Of a DNA stretch of 64,000 bases, positions 1 to 12,322 are shown one piece after another. The notes under the pieces are model-generated. The model was given only the letters and a program-made list of their open reading frames with translations, did not search any database and was not told the origin of the DNA. The translations under genes were made by a program, and so were the position numbers. Each line of letters starts with the position of its first letter. Positions within the stretch are counted from its first letter, which is position 1. Source of the stretch: Axinella damicornis (Eukaryota > Porifera > Demospongiae > Axinellida > Axinellidae); assembly GCA_963931865.1 (NCBI GenBank), contig OZ007513.1, positions 4,070,098 to 4,134,097 on the forward strand, in the 5' to 3' direction.

Positions 1-32
<32 letters not shown>
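1..32. repeat. Poly-G tract at window edge
   Basis: An uninterrupted run of 32 G. Similar runs of about 30 occur at 4636-4664 (G) and 37439-37470 (C), so this is probably a genuine feature of the genome and not only an edge artefact. Its true length cannot be trusted because homopolymers assemble poorly. Confidence 0.9.
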
Positions 33-34
<2 letters not shown>

Positions 35-83
35 AACATCTTCAAGGGGGGGGCCCTAACAATTCCTGCATGGACATTGTAAT

Positions 84-205
84 TACTGATTACACCGTCA
101 TGATCACACTGACACTTTCTTATACTGCAACTAACTTTGGTGATGAAGTAATGCTTTTGTATTCCTATTGGCTGCCGTTGCTTCGATTGGCATTGGCAGC
201 AAATG
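84..205 (-). repeat. Diverged outlying copy of the 54-61 kb exon-like module
   Basis: On the plus strand this stretch follows the module order of the 54-61 kb array: a GATTACACCGTCATGATCAC-like block, a CTTTGGTGATGAAG block, GCTTTTGT, then GCCGTTGCTTCGA. On the minus strand it can encode a short peptide starting at an ATG, containing A-A-N-x-N-T-K-A-L, which resembles the A-A-x-G-x-T-K-A-x motif of the array modules. The donor here reads TTAGT instead of GTGAG, so it is probably decayed. The similarity is judged by eye. Confidence 0.5.
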
Positions 206-209
206 ATGT

Positions 210-787
210 TGCGTATGTATGTATGTAGCGTGTGCATTAATTGGGACAAGTCGTGAACAAGCAGTCTGAGAATGGGGGCGTACTGTGAGTACGAGCTGAT
301 GGATGTAGTCTGCACAGGGTGAGAGAAAGATCTGAGGCATCATTCTGAAAAGTTGCGTTTGTCCTACTACATGTTCTTGCACTACCTGTACCTGGAGTGT
401 GGATACCACATGGTAATGTACAAGTGATCTATCTCATGATGCTTGCTACCTGTATTTTCTGCTTACGAGAATGTTTGGCCCCATTAAATGGTAATGGTCC
501 CGGTGGCAATGCCATAATAATTGAGCTTGAACTTCCTGATTAAATGGCAAATGCAGCCCCCTGATTGGCTGATCTGAAGTGAAAATGCCCTTTTGGAGTA
601 ACTACATGCTAATGTCTGCATGGTTTTCTCATGAATGTTCTGCTCACCCATGTTGATGTACAGTGTATGCAAAATGGATTCTTGTGGTGATAAAAGCTGT
701 TTGACCACTTCCTCTCTGCAAGCACAACACCTTACATGTACATTGTAATAGTGTACATGTATAGCCTGTGATGGTTTACTGGTGATG
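210..787. other. No gene recognised
   Basis: AT-leaning sequence with only short ORFs, no recognisable protein domain and no clear inverted repeat. Confidence 0.5.
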
Positions 788-819
788 TCATTGCAGCAGC
801 CTTGTATCCAGGTCTTCTT

Positions 820-1490
820 CTCGCCCTATATCCTCAGCTAGCCTTGTACCCTGGCCTATTGTACCCTGGCCTGTCTCCTCGGCTAGCATTGTACCCTGGC
901 CTGTCTCCTCGGCTAGCATTGTACCCTGGCCTGTCTCCTCGGCTAGCATTGTACCCTGGCCTGTCTCCTCGGCTAGCATTGTACCCTGGCCTGTCTCCTT
1001 GGCTAGCATTGTACCCCGGCCTGTCTCCTCGGCTAGCATTGTACCCTGGCCTGTCTCCTCGGCTAGCATTGTACCCTGGCCTGTCTCCTCGGCTAGCATT
1101 GTACCCTGGCCTGTCTCCTCGGCTAGCATTGTACCCTGGCCTGTCTCCTCGGCTAGCATTGTACCCCGGCCTGTCTCCTCGGCTAGCATTGTACCCCGGC
1201 CTGTCTCCTCGGCTAGCATTGTACCCTGGCCTGTCTCCTCGGCTAGCATTGTACCCTGGCCTGTCTCCTCGGCTAGCATTGTACCCTGGCCTGTCTCCTC
1301 GGCTAGCATTGTACCCTGGCCTGTCTCCTCGGCTAGCATTGTACCCTGGCCTGTCTCTTCGGCTAGCATTGTACCCTGGCCTAGCCTCATACCCTGGCCT
1401 ATATCCTCGGCTAGCTGTGTACCCTGGCCTATCCCATCAGCTAGCCTTGTACCCCGGCCTATCTCCTGAGCTAGCATCGTACTCGCCTAG
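820..1490. repeat. 30-bp minisatellite (about 20 copies)
   Basis: The unit is 30 bp, CTAGCATTGTACCCTGGCCT followed by GTCTCCTCGG. Core copies at about 861-1380 are nearly identical, varying mainly at CCT/CCC GGC, at one CTT and at one CTTC position. The edges at 820-860 and 1380-1490 are degenerate. Because 30 is a multiple of three, long open frames arise on both strands (plus-frame period LALYPGLSPR). I treat these as by-products of the repeat, since there is no supported start context or flanking coding sequence. Confidence 0.93.
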
Positions 1491-1691
1491 GTATGAGGCT
1501 ATCTCTCAGCCTTTTCAAGCCCATGCAGATGGATAAGCTGGTAACACTTGCAGTATAACTGAGTCATCAAAATTAATACATTCTGTACTCACAGGAAAGT
1601 TTGCACGATAATAATGAGACAGTGCATGGTCAATCAAATTTACTACGTGGATCTTATAGACATCAGCAAAACCAAAGGTTGTGAAAAGCAG

Positions 1692-1790
1692 TCTGACAGT
1701 TTAGTTGAGTGGGTAGTGCCTTGAAGCTAATGGCGGCCATGGGGTCTGTTGGTTTCGTTTCCAGGCCCTGTGTCGTAGGCTGGTGTCGTA
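1692..1790 (+). repeat. Possible tRNA-derived SINE head
   Basis: TTTAGTTGAGTGGGTAGTG resembles a pol III A box, and GGTTTCGTTTCC about 50 bases later resembles a B box. The spacing fits a tRNA-derived SINE, but no complete cloverleaf or A-rich tail was confirmed. Confidence 0.35.
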
Positions 1791-1799
1791 GGACTGGTT

Positions 1800-2750
1800 T
1801 TGTTTTCAAATTGTGAGCTTGTGTTAAGCTTAGTGCACAATACGCACTCTACTCCTTGTAGTGCTTGTGAAGTAGCTTGATTGAAAGGCATCTCTTTGCC
1901 TGCTGTTACCCATACAAAGCTATCCCGGAGTGGTTTTCAAAGCTTAATTCTATTGGCTATATAACAATATAAACCACACCTTAACCTGCCATACATGTAA
2001 TATACCCTAAGTATGCACTGTATGACGTAAGTGACCTAAGTGAACCAATCAGAAGCGAGCTTAGAAACTACTCAGGTACTGTAGCCCATACATGACAATT
2101 GTCTGACACGTATGTCACAAATTTGCACCAAATGCCATAGTTGTAGATTTTAAACTGCATTACTACACTGTACCTGATTCTTGGTATATGATTGGTGGAA
2201 AGTCACATGACTAGAACAGTAAGGAATGTGAAATCACTGCACTGCCACCTAAAATGTATGATCATAATGACCTTGGCATTAGAAGTAGATAGGTGCAGTT
2301 TGTAGTCCTCTTTGACATGTGGTCTGCAGTATTCTGTTGACATGTTTTGATAAACATTGACCAAAGAGAGAGCTAAGTGTCACTAATTCCCTGGGCAATG
2401 CAGAAAAGTCGGCCAGTTCTCTATAAATAGTCATGGCTCAAACAGCAGCACATACTTGAAACCAAACATGGCCTGTCACACCCTCTAAAGTTTATTACAC
2501 CACACACACATGTGTAGCAGGGGTAAATCAATTCCTTTACAATGTATATGTCTGTCTGTCTGTCGGTAAAAGAAGCGTTTCAAGCAGGTTAGCTAAGGCA
2601 TTTCGTCATCATACTCAATGCAATATCCTGGACTGTTCTGTACCTGATACAAGCCAAGGCGGATTTTTCGCCATTATTTCAGTTATCGGTTTCTCAACTC
2701 CGCCCACTTTGTAATTGCACGTGGCATCATCGACCGCACAAGTACAGAGA
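1800..2750. other. No gene recognised; upstream of Ras gene 1
   Basis: I looked here for the missing Ras first exon (the M-T-E-Y-K-L-V-V-V-G stretch ending in a phase-1 donor) and did not find it. Only short ORFs and short TA-rich motifs are visible. Confidence 0.4.
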
Positions 2751-2753
2751 CCA

Positions 2754-3008
2754 CGAGTGCATGAGCCACCGAAGGTGGCGAAGGAGCATCAAACTCAGCA
2801 TGCCCGCCCTAGCGGAAGTAGTAGGTATTCACGCGTCCCATTCACGAGGTATTCACAAGGCCATCACGTAAAAGTGTGAAGACAAATTGTCGTTTGTGTG
2901 GTACTGCAGAGGTCTTCCATATAAGGTATGACCGTAAGGCGTGAGGGCGCACAACATGTCTTGTAGTTCGACGCTCCTTCGCCGCTTTCGGCGGCTCATG
3001 CGCTCCTG
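2754..3008. mobile_element. MITE, short copy of GCCGCCGAAGGCGGC family
   Basis: Terminal inverted repeats: GTGCATGAGCCACCGAAGG at the left end and CGGCGGCTCATGCGCTCCT at the right end. Each terminus is itself a small palindrome (CCACCGAAGGTGGCG / CGCCGCTTTCGGCGG). The same termini bound a longer copy at 49684-50273. There is no coding capacity. Confidence 0.75.
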
Positions 3009-3196
3009 CTGAGACGCAGCACAAGGTGCATGGGGTAAGTATTCCGTGACTGCACTCTGACCCCTTTCTTCCCTTGAATAAGTTTGCCACTTCTTGACCC
3101 TCTGTGTCATTAGTTTGAGATGAAAGGGCTCCAATTTCTGTGGTCTTGTTTCCCAGACTGATGATTGAAAGGAGCCTGAGAATGAGACCAGTGGTA

Positions 3197-3286
3197 GCCT
3201 CGTTCCCAGGCTCCTCCCCAGCTTTGTGTCGAGTACTGTACAGTATTTGACACAAAGCTCGGGAGGAGCCTGGGAACGAGGCTAAC
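3197..3286. mobile_element. Foldback MITE with AGCCTCGTTCCCAGGC ends
   Basis: The left arm AGCCTCGTTCCCAGGCTCCT is matched in reverse complement by AGGAGCCTGGGAACGAGGCT at the right. The inner part carries GTACTGTACAGTA flanked by TTTGTGTC and GACACAAA. This is the most abundant short-element family in the window. Confidence 0.8.
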
Positions 3287-3412
3287 CAGTGGTATTGGCA
3301 CTCCAGATGGAGGCCCACCATGTGTGATGAATGACTCATTCAAACTAGACTGCATTTATAACTTTTCCTCTCTCCCTGTCTGTCTTTCGTCCTCCCTATC
3401 TTCCTACCTTGA

Positions 3413-5289
<1,877 letters not shown>

Positions 5290-5797
5290 ACGAAGCACAC
5301 CAGACTGACACAGATAACGCTATTTTAAAATGTCATCTTTTCCATAAGTTTCTGCGTACTTAGAAATTTTCTGCACGTCCATGTATGATATGAATGTCCA
5401 CCAAAGTTGCTACATGTATTACGTTCCTAAAGATGTACATAAGGAACATTTTTGTTTATGTAATGCAAGAAACACCAGTGTGGTTGATGGTGATATACCT
5501 TAGTAATCACATTCTGTAGACCCATTTTGTGTTATTGTTCATGAAACTTGGCATAGTTACTGGAATGCTGAACCAAGACTCCATCCTCATCATCAGGACT
5601 CATACAAGTTGCGTCTTGCGTGGTTCCGGAAGTCCACAAATAGGATTATGGTCTCAACCCAGACACAGCTAGCCTCGATCATTCCTAGCCCAGCGTTTTG
5701 CTTGCAGTGCTACCCAGGCACTACACAAAGTTATCAGTGGCTGTATTACATTATTGTGTGTTGGCCTTCCCATCCTAACAGCAGTACAGGTACGTAC

Positions 5798-5894
5798 TTA
5801 GCCTCGTTCCCAGTCCCACGCCCAGCTTTTTGTCGCTTGCAGTACCGTACTGCAAGCGATGAGAAGCTGGGCGTGGGACTGGGAACGAGGCTAG
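5798..5894. mobile_element. Foldback MITE with near-perfect 45-bp arms
   Basis: TAGCCTCGTTCCCAGTCCCA is matched by TGGGACTGGGAACGAGGCTA. The arms continue inward through CGCCCAGCTTTTTGTCGCTT and AAGCGATGAGAAGCTGGGCG, with a short GCAGTACCGTACTGC palindrome at the centre. Confidence 0.85.
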
Positions 5895-6295
5895 TACATA
5901 CAGTATTGTGCACGTGCATGGGTGGTTCGAGTATAGAAACACTTTCAGTATATCTTTACAGAGAAAAGGAGAATTGCTCCCCAGGGACGAAGGAATGTAA
6001 TAATCAGCTGTTCCTCACCTATGAAAGTGCAGCTTATAATTTATTGCTGCATAATTTCCTTTAACCCGGCCTCTGATTTACAAATTTGTGGTTGATCGAG
6101 TTCAATATTATGTTTGCATATAATTATAGGCATTAAGGTTGTGATTTCAAAACGTGCTATGGCTTTTTAGCATCACAGATCTGCAATGCTATTTCTGCAA
6201 CGCTGTTTCTGTGAAGCTCTTTCTGTGACACTATTTCTGTGATGCTATTGCACAGCACTTAGAATCTTCCTGCAGCCAATAATACTATTGTGCTA

Positions 6296-6369
6296 CAGTA
6301 AAACCTATCAAACAGAGAGATTGAAGGAAAACTTGCATGTCAGAGTGTCCAATATAGGAGGTTTTACTG
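6296..6369. mobile_element. Short pogo/Tc1-like MITE
   Basis: A 74-bp element with inverted ends CAGTAAAACCT / AGGTTTTACTG flanked by TA on both sides, consistent with TA target duplication. Ends of this form are typical of pogo/Tigger-like elements (family knowledge). A related 199-bp element lies at 22193-22391. Confidence 0.7.
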
Positions 6370-6417
6370 TACATAATTATACAGTTCGAACATATTTTAT
6401 GCGCCAGCTGGGACTAC

Positions 6418-6486
6418 TGGTAGCCTCATTCCCAGGCTCCTCCCTAGCTTTTTGTACAGTATGCGACAAAAAGGAACGAGGCTAGA
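6418..6486. mobile_element. Degraded AGCCTCATTCCCAGGC MITE
   Basis: The left end TAGCCTCATTCCCAGGCTCC is intact. The right arm keeps only GACAAAAAGGAACGAGGCTA, lacking the GAGCCTGG part. Confidence 0.65.
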
Positions 6487-6501
6487 CTACTGGTACATTA
6501 A

Positions 6502-6729
6502 GGTAGCACATACCCCTTTACGTTAGGTTACCTTTAACTGCCGGGGGCCCCCAACGGTTAAAGGTAACCTAACGTAAAGGGGCCCCCGACGGTTAAAGGT
6601 AGCACATACCCCTTTACGTTAGGTTACCTTTAAGGTAGCACATACCCCTTTACGTTAGGTTACCTTTAACCGTCGGGGGGCCCCCGACGGTTAAAGGTAA
6701 CATAACGTAAAGGGGTATGTGCTACCTTA
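6502..6729. repeat. Nested palindromic repeat cluster
   Basis: The module GGTAGCACATACCCCTTTAC plus GTTAGGTTACCTTTAA occurs three times in direct and once in inverted orientation, separated by GGGGGCCCCC-type palindromes with ACGGTTAAAGG / CCTTTAACCGTC arms. This could form a large cruciform. It lies just upstream of the first visible exon of Ras gene 2. Confidence 0.85.
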
Positions 6730-6817
6730 AGGGAATGGCACACATGCATACTGAATTGAGGCAACAAACAATCACATGTACACCCTCTCCAATGCATCTC
6801 ACCCACTAACCATATAG

Positions 6818-8190
6818 CTGGAGGCACAGACAAGTCAGGCCTCGTAATGCAGCTCATCCAAAACCATTTTATTGACGAATATGACCCCACAATTGAAGAC
6901 ACCTATCGAAAACAGGTTTTGTGTGTAGAATATGCATGCTTGGTGTGATGTGTGGTTTCATATCATGCACTGTATTATAGCTTATAAAATAGCACCTGGT
7001 GTATATACCTGGTAGTCATGTGTATGCCGCATGCCACTGGTGATTAGCATTGCAAACTATGTTGGAGTCCAAACTGATATCACTTCAGATGATCAAGATA
7101 GCTAGCTATTCGATGGTATACAGCACTAATATATACCCTTGATGTCCTTACCAGGTGGTGATTGATGGGGAGACATGTCTACTCGATGTTATGGACACCG
7201 CAGGACAAGAGGAGTACTCGGCAATGAGAAACCAGTACATGAGAACAGGAGAAGGGTTCATGCTAGTGTTTTCAATTGACAACATGAAGTCATTTGAGGA
7301 CATTGAGTCATATGTGCAACAGATCCGAAGGGTGAAGGATGTAGAGGGTGTACCTATGATTTGTGAGTTAATTACAATGTCAGCATAATAGCTACATCTT
7401 GATTGATGATATCTATCTAGCTACTTGTGATATGGTTCTCGCAGCTGGAACCAGATCAACCCATCAACCCTCAGCTCAATTGCATGTGGTTAATGTGTTG
7501 TCACTCATTACCAACTGAATAACGTCTATAGCTAGCTACTAGCCCAGTGACTGTCCAACTATTAACGGTAGTGTGCCCATTATTTTAGGCCCTGTATGAA
7601 TTTGATCACATGCAGAACCAACTCTGCACTTACAAAATTGACCACTGAGTTCACTTGGTCTTATACTGTTGCAGAGCCAAATGAACCAGCCATTCTTGCT
7701 CCCTTCCAGTGGTTGGTAACAATGTTCATCTTCCTCGTCGTGAGGTCGACCAGAAGCTAGCTCAAGCATACGCCAAGAACCACCATATGCCGTACATCAA
7801 GACATCATCTAAGACAAGACAAGGTGTTGACGATGCGTTTTACACATTAGTGCGAGAAATTCGACATTGGGTAAGTGTGTATTCGTACATTGTTCAACTA
7901 TGTGACTATACAATGCTCACTGGCAGGGATGTTACACTGCACTACCTGAGTGGAGTGGGGAGGGGGTCTAGGTACGTACTTCAGACCATTAGATGTGTAG
8001 TATTTACCTGCCCATATGTAAAACAGATGGACAGTAACTGCGTGCATCAATGCTTGGCCCCTGAGCCGCCAAGCAACTCCAGCAATCATCTTTATTTTCT
8101 CTTGCACACCAACAGAAGGAGATTAAGAACGACGAAGACGAAGCAAACACCAAGAAGAAAGAGAACAAGCGAGGATGCATATTGTTCTGA
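6818..8190 (+). CDS. Ras paralogue with broken nucleotide-binding motifs (pseudo-GTPase)
   Basis: Tandem duplicate of the preceding Ras. Exons 6818-6915, 7155-7362, 7710-7870 and 8116-8190 match gene 1 in length and phase for the first three, with intact splice sites and no stop. The P-loop reads GGTDKS (V14T, G15D; K16 and S17 kept). NKID has become NNVH (K117N, D119H), and ETSAK has become KTSSK. Switch I (YDPTIED) and DTAGQEE are kept. The C-terminal lysine run is interrupted (KKKENKR) and the CAAX box is CILF. G15 and the NKxD residues are essential for guanine nucleotide binding in Ras, so normal cycling is unlikely. As in gene 1, no exon for codons 1-10 is visible. The product may be an expressed pseudo-GTPase, an alternative 3' half of gene 1, or a young pseudogene that has not yet gained stops. 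Confidence 0.8.
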
Positions 8191-8199
8191 ACGAAGCAC

Positions 8200-9050
8200 A
8201 CCAGACTGACACAGATAACTCTATTTTAAATGTCATCTTTTCTCTAGAAATTTTCTGCACACCATGCATAATGAATATCCACCAAAGTTGCTACATGTGT
8301 TACATTCCTAAAGTGTACATAGCTAAGTGTTTATGTAAAGCAAGAAACGCCAGTGTGGTTGATGGTGATATATTTTAGTGATCACATTTCTGTAGACTCA
8401 TTTGTGTTATTGTTCATGAAACTTGACATAGTTCCTGGAATGCCGAATCAAGACTCCAGAAGGACTGACAAGCCTCGATCATACAAGTTACATGCATGGT
8501 TCCGGAAGTGAGTAAATAGGATCGAGACACTAGCTACAATATTATAGCTAGCCTTGATCATTCCTAGCCCAGGCTTCAGTGCAGTGCTGCATGCAAAAGC
8601 TGGATGGGACCCAGGATTATTGTGCCGGTACAAGATTCCACAACTGCATGCATTGTCTTCCATAATTCATGAACTACTTGGACCCTCCCTTTATGTACCT
8701 CACTCACTCATTTACTGGGTGAGTCCAGAGGTCCACCAAAAGTAGTTCATGAGCTGAAGCGGATCAGGAAATGGCAGTAGATACAACTACCTACACCTGC
8801 ATGCATATGGCACTTTGTTTGGCATAATTATGTGCACAATAAACTGTACCATGCTTTGGAGGACATGTATAGAAGACATTGCAGGAAATTGTTGTTTTGA
8901 AAATTGCACATGCATTTGTTGAAACTGTTTTCAAAGGATTGCACATGGCTATATAGGTAGTTGCCAGTTGACAAAAGCAAACCAAAGCATCTCATGGTAT
9001 ACCATCAACCATTACCAACTATAGCTACTTGAACTATAGAATCCACATGG
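8200..9050. other. Duplicated Ras 3' flank, then no gene recognised
   Basis: The first about 300 bases resemble the 3' flank of Ras gene 1 (5290-5600): CACACCAGACTGACACAGAT, then GTTGCTACATGT and GCCAGTGTGGTTGATGGTGA. The duplication therefore extended well past the stop codon. After about 8550 nothing recognisable is present. Confidence 0.6.
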
Positions 9051-9056
9051 GAGAAA

Positions 9057-9733
9057 CTCATGGGTGTCTACATTCGGTGGAATGGAATGGTGGAATGGAA
9101 TGGTGGAATGGAATGGTGGAATGGAATACTGGAATACTGGAATGGAATAGCTACATGCGCAGAACTGTTTTTGTCGTGTTTGATGTCTCCGTCAGTTCAG
9201 CAGCTGTTTAGGAGGTCTGATCAATGGAGAAAGACGAAGTACGCGGCAGTGCTGACTCTCCTATTGTCATTGACAGTGACGAAAGTTGTAGTCAGAGCTC
9301 CCCAGTGAAGATTGTACTTGGGCAAAAGTTCAGCTAAGTCTTTGTGAGCGACTTCATAGAGCCTTGGACTGTTGTCCGCTCTTGTTTGCTAACAGGCTGG
9401 TATCCAACAGTACCAACCTGTTAACTTAGCAAACAAGAGCGGACAACAGTCCAAGGCTCTATGAAGTCACTCACAAAGACTAGTCAGTACCAACGAGCTT
9501 ACCTGAACTTTTGCCCAGGTACAATCTTCACTGGGGAGCTCTGACAATAGGAGAGTCAGCGCTGCCGCGTGCTTCGTCTTTCTCCATTGATCAGACCTCC
9601 TAAACAGCTGCTGAACTGACGGACGGACATCAAACACATGAAAAAAACTGTTGTGCACATTTAGCTATTCCATTCCAGTATTCCAGTATTCCATTCCACC
9701 ATTCCATTCCACCGAATGTAGACACCCGAAACT
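9057..9733. mobile_element. Large foldback element (about 300-bp arms)
   Basis: ATGGGTGTCTACATTCGGTG at the left is inverted as ACCGAATGTAGACACCCG at the right. The arms continue through GGAATGGAAT tandem repeats, GGAGGTCTGATCAATGGAGA, CTCCCCAGTGAAGATTGTAC and CAAGAGCGGACAACAGTCCA to a short loop near 9400. The terminal part contains a GGAATGGAATGGT pentamer-like repeat longer in the left arm. There is no ORF resembling a transposase. Confidence 0.85.
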
Positions 9734-9759
9734 CATGCACCTGAACGACGGCATGTGCC

Positions 9760-10600
9760 AAATAAGTGTAGTTCAAGTAACCAGCAAGTGTGTGACCTGA
9801 CCATGCAATGTGCATGTTTGTGATTGCGACGGATGACGTACGGTAACTATATATATAGGATAGTATTTTCCTTGACATATGCAGTGATTTGCAACAAAGG
9901 TGTTAGCTACAATGTATGTAGCTGGATAGCTAGCCACTACTAAAGTGGGAACAGCATGCTACACTCCACTGTAATGGTAGCTTTTACCATATATGGAGTT
10001 ATACTGGAAAATATTCATGCTAACATATGGCTGCATGCATACAGGAGGATGTTTACCTTGATGCAAGCACAGGAAGGAACCGCTGTTTGATGGGTGTCTC
10101 CCATCTGACCAAGACCTAACTGTTTCAAGTTCCCTTCCTGGAGTTTGCACTAGCTTGAGAGGAAGTGGTTAGTCAAGAGGGAGACATCCAGCAAACAGTG
10201 TTACAGTCGTGGAAACCACATAGCTAGTAGCTACCTCACCTGACATTATTATCAAATTCCAGCACTTGTACACACACAAGGGATAAAATAGCCCCAAGTA
10301 ATAATTAATCAGTATGGGGTAATTGTAACCCCTATTGGGTTTACTGGAGTTGCAAGTCATATATCAAACTGCATGGTTTATATTCAAGGACTATGGTTGT
10401 AAGGCAATCTGGGCCAGCTTCCTATCTGAAATAGACCTCTCTTCAGTTTCTCTGCTATCATGGTAGCTAACAAGTTATATAGCTACTGTGTATAGTTAAA
10501 GTATACCAGTTTGTTTCTACAGTGAGCTAGATAGAACTTCTCATACAACATTTACCAAGTTGCAAAGAGATGCATGCATAACTGATAGTGATCCTAAGCA
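9760..10600. other. No gene recognised
   Basis: Low-complexity intergenic sequence with GCTAGCTA motifs. No domain-bearing ORF or clear inverted repeat was seen. Confidence 0.4.
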
Positions 10601-10638
10601 TTCACATACTAGCTACGAAGAACAATCCAGACTGATGT

Positions 10639-10639
10639 G

Positions 10640-10706
<67 letters not shown>

Positions 10707-10828
10707 TATGCATGTGTGTGTGTGTATGTGTGTTGAGGGCCTCCTCTCAAACAGATTCATGTGTCTATGTAGCTGCATGTAACAATAAGATACACACAGG
10801 CACTCATTGTATTAAGTGTGCAGTCAGT

Positions 10829-10912
<84 letters not shown>

Positions 10913-11165
10913 CCTTTACCTTTCAAACAGATTGTGTCTGATGCAATCAGCTGCATGCACTGCCAGATACACACAGGTAGCATCATTCCTAGTCTCGTGC
11001 CCAGACCCTCTCAGAGTATTGAGGGTCTGGGAACGAGACTACGTCATTCCCAGCCCCCACCCAGCTTTTCCTAGCTTGGAGACGGGAGTACGGCCCGGAA
11101 GCGCCGAAAAGCAGCTGAGCGGGCCTGGGAATGAGGCTAAGTTAGCACTATAAGAGTGCAATCTG

Positions 11166-11243
<78 letters not shown>

Positions 11244-11330
11244 TAGCTATGCATGTGTGTGTTGACCTCTCAAATAGATTCATGTGTTTATGCATGCACT
11301 ACACACATGCAGATGCTCTCATTACAATTA
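10639..11330. repeat. Triplicated TG-tract segment
   Basis: Three long (GT)n tracts at about 10639-10704, 10829-10910 and 11169-11242 are each followed by a related tail. These tails contain CTCTCAAACAGATTCATGTG, CTTTCAAACAGATTGTGTCTG and CTCTCAAATAGATTCATGTG, then a TGCATGCA-rich stretch and ACACACA. The microsatellite and its flank were copied as a block. Confidence 0.8.
10986..11140. mobile_element. Two adjacent foldback MITEs
   Basis: The first (about 10990-11042) pairs AGTCTCGTGCCCAGACCCTC with GAGGGTCTGGGAACGAGACT. The second (about 11040-11140) starts CATTCCCAGCCCCCACCCAG and ends GGCCTGGGAATGAGGCTA. They share a border and are inserted in the middle of the TG-tract block. Confidence 0.7.
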
Positions 11331-11455
11331 TGTGTGCAGATTGAACTGGAGGAGTTTGTAATTATTCATAGCTAATTAGGCTCAATTGAATCAAGAGATT
11401 TTAAGTTAGTCTAAGAGTGTAACCACTCTCTCTTGCAATCCAGGTAACCTTGGCT

Positions 11456-11578
11456 ACTAGCCTCATTCCCAGGCCATTTCCACCACCAGTATTTGATCGC
11501 TTAATACCCCACCGTATTTGCATACTGTAAGCGATCAAATACTGGCGGTGGGAATGAATGGCCTGGGAACGAGGCTAT
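11456..11578. mobile_element. Foldback MITE with GCCATTTCCACC arms
   Basis: TAGCCTCATTCCCAGGCCAT at the left pairs with ATGGCCTGGGAACGAGGCTA at the right. Inner arms are CCAGTATTTGATCGCTTA and AAGCGATCAAATACTGG. Confidence 0.8.
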
Positions 11579-11661
11579 ATAGCTACTGTGTAGTGTGTAG
11601 TTAAACGACCAATTTGTTTTGTCAGATAGGGTAGTCAATCACTTGTTTAAAACTCATACAA

Positions 11662-11722
11662 CATTTAGCTACCGAGTTGCAAAGATATGCAAGACCACTG
11701 GTTCGAATCCCACAAGCTGCCA
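11662..11722 (+). repeat. tRNA-like / SINE-like box
   Basis: GGTTCGAATCC at 11700-11710 is an exact pol III B-box consensus, preceded at about 35 bases by TAGCTACCGAGTTGC, which only partly fits an A box. I could not fold a full cloverleaf, so this is more likely a SINE remnant than a tRNA gene. Confidence 0.3.
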
Positions 11723-12322
11723 TGTAGGGATTAAGGGTTTTTCTCCAGGCAGGCTTTCTCGTGTCCCTTTTTCCTACATTCGAAATATTGATCTAGGAAG
11801 CTTGCCCTGTCTCCTGACACCAGGCTTTTTTTTCCTCCTTTATGCGTGTCTACATGCAAGGATACATTAGTACATGCATGCAAATACATACAAGACCGTA
11901 GCCTAAACTGAGCGGCATTGAAATTAAACGTGAAACAAACAGCAACAAAGAGGATAATCAAACAGAAACAAGGATAGCTAAACACACCAAAGTAATCAGA
12001 TTACATGCTGCTAAGCAGAAATGGATTCAAGAATAGACTTTGCTGGATATCCGCTGCTGATAGTAATTATATAGCTTGACTAGCTACATCTGATCCATAG
12101 ATCAATGATGACCATGGTATAATACATCTGATGTTAAAACCTCATCGAGTTACGTTTGACTGAAGATGAATCGTCTGCTGTTTGAACGTGCTGGTGAAGC
12201 ACGGTGATGGAGTATGGCCGCTTGCTGAGAGTAAAACCATGCCATGAGACCTGGAAACAGCACCCATGCACATGAACAGATTAGAGTGCATACGTAGCAT
12301 TGTCTACCAATGTTGTTGGCGA

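Noticed and set aside
802..1536. 244-codon ORF with a ten-residue period (LALYPGLSPR)
   Set aside because: Produced by the 30-bp minisatellite. Similar ORFs exist in other frames and on the other strand, and no flanking coding sequence or splice sites support a protein.
10712..11254. ORFs of alternating Val-Cys or Thr-His
   Set aside because: Translations of TG/CA microsatellites.
11662..11722. Functional tRNA gene
   Set aside because: Only the B box is convincing; no acceptor stem or anticodon arm could be folded.
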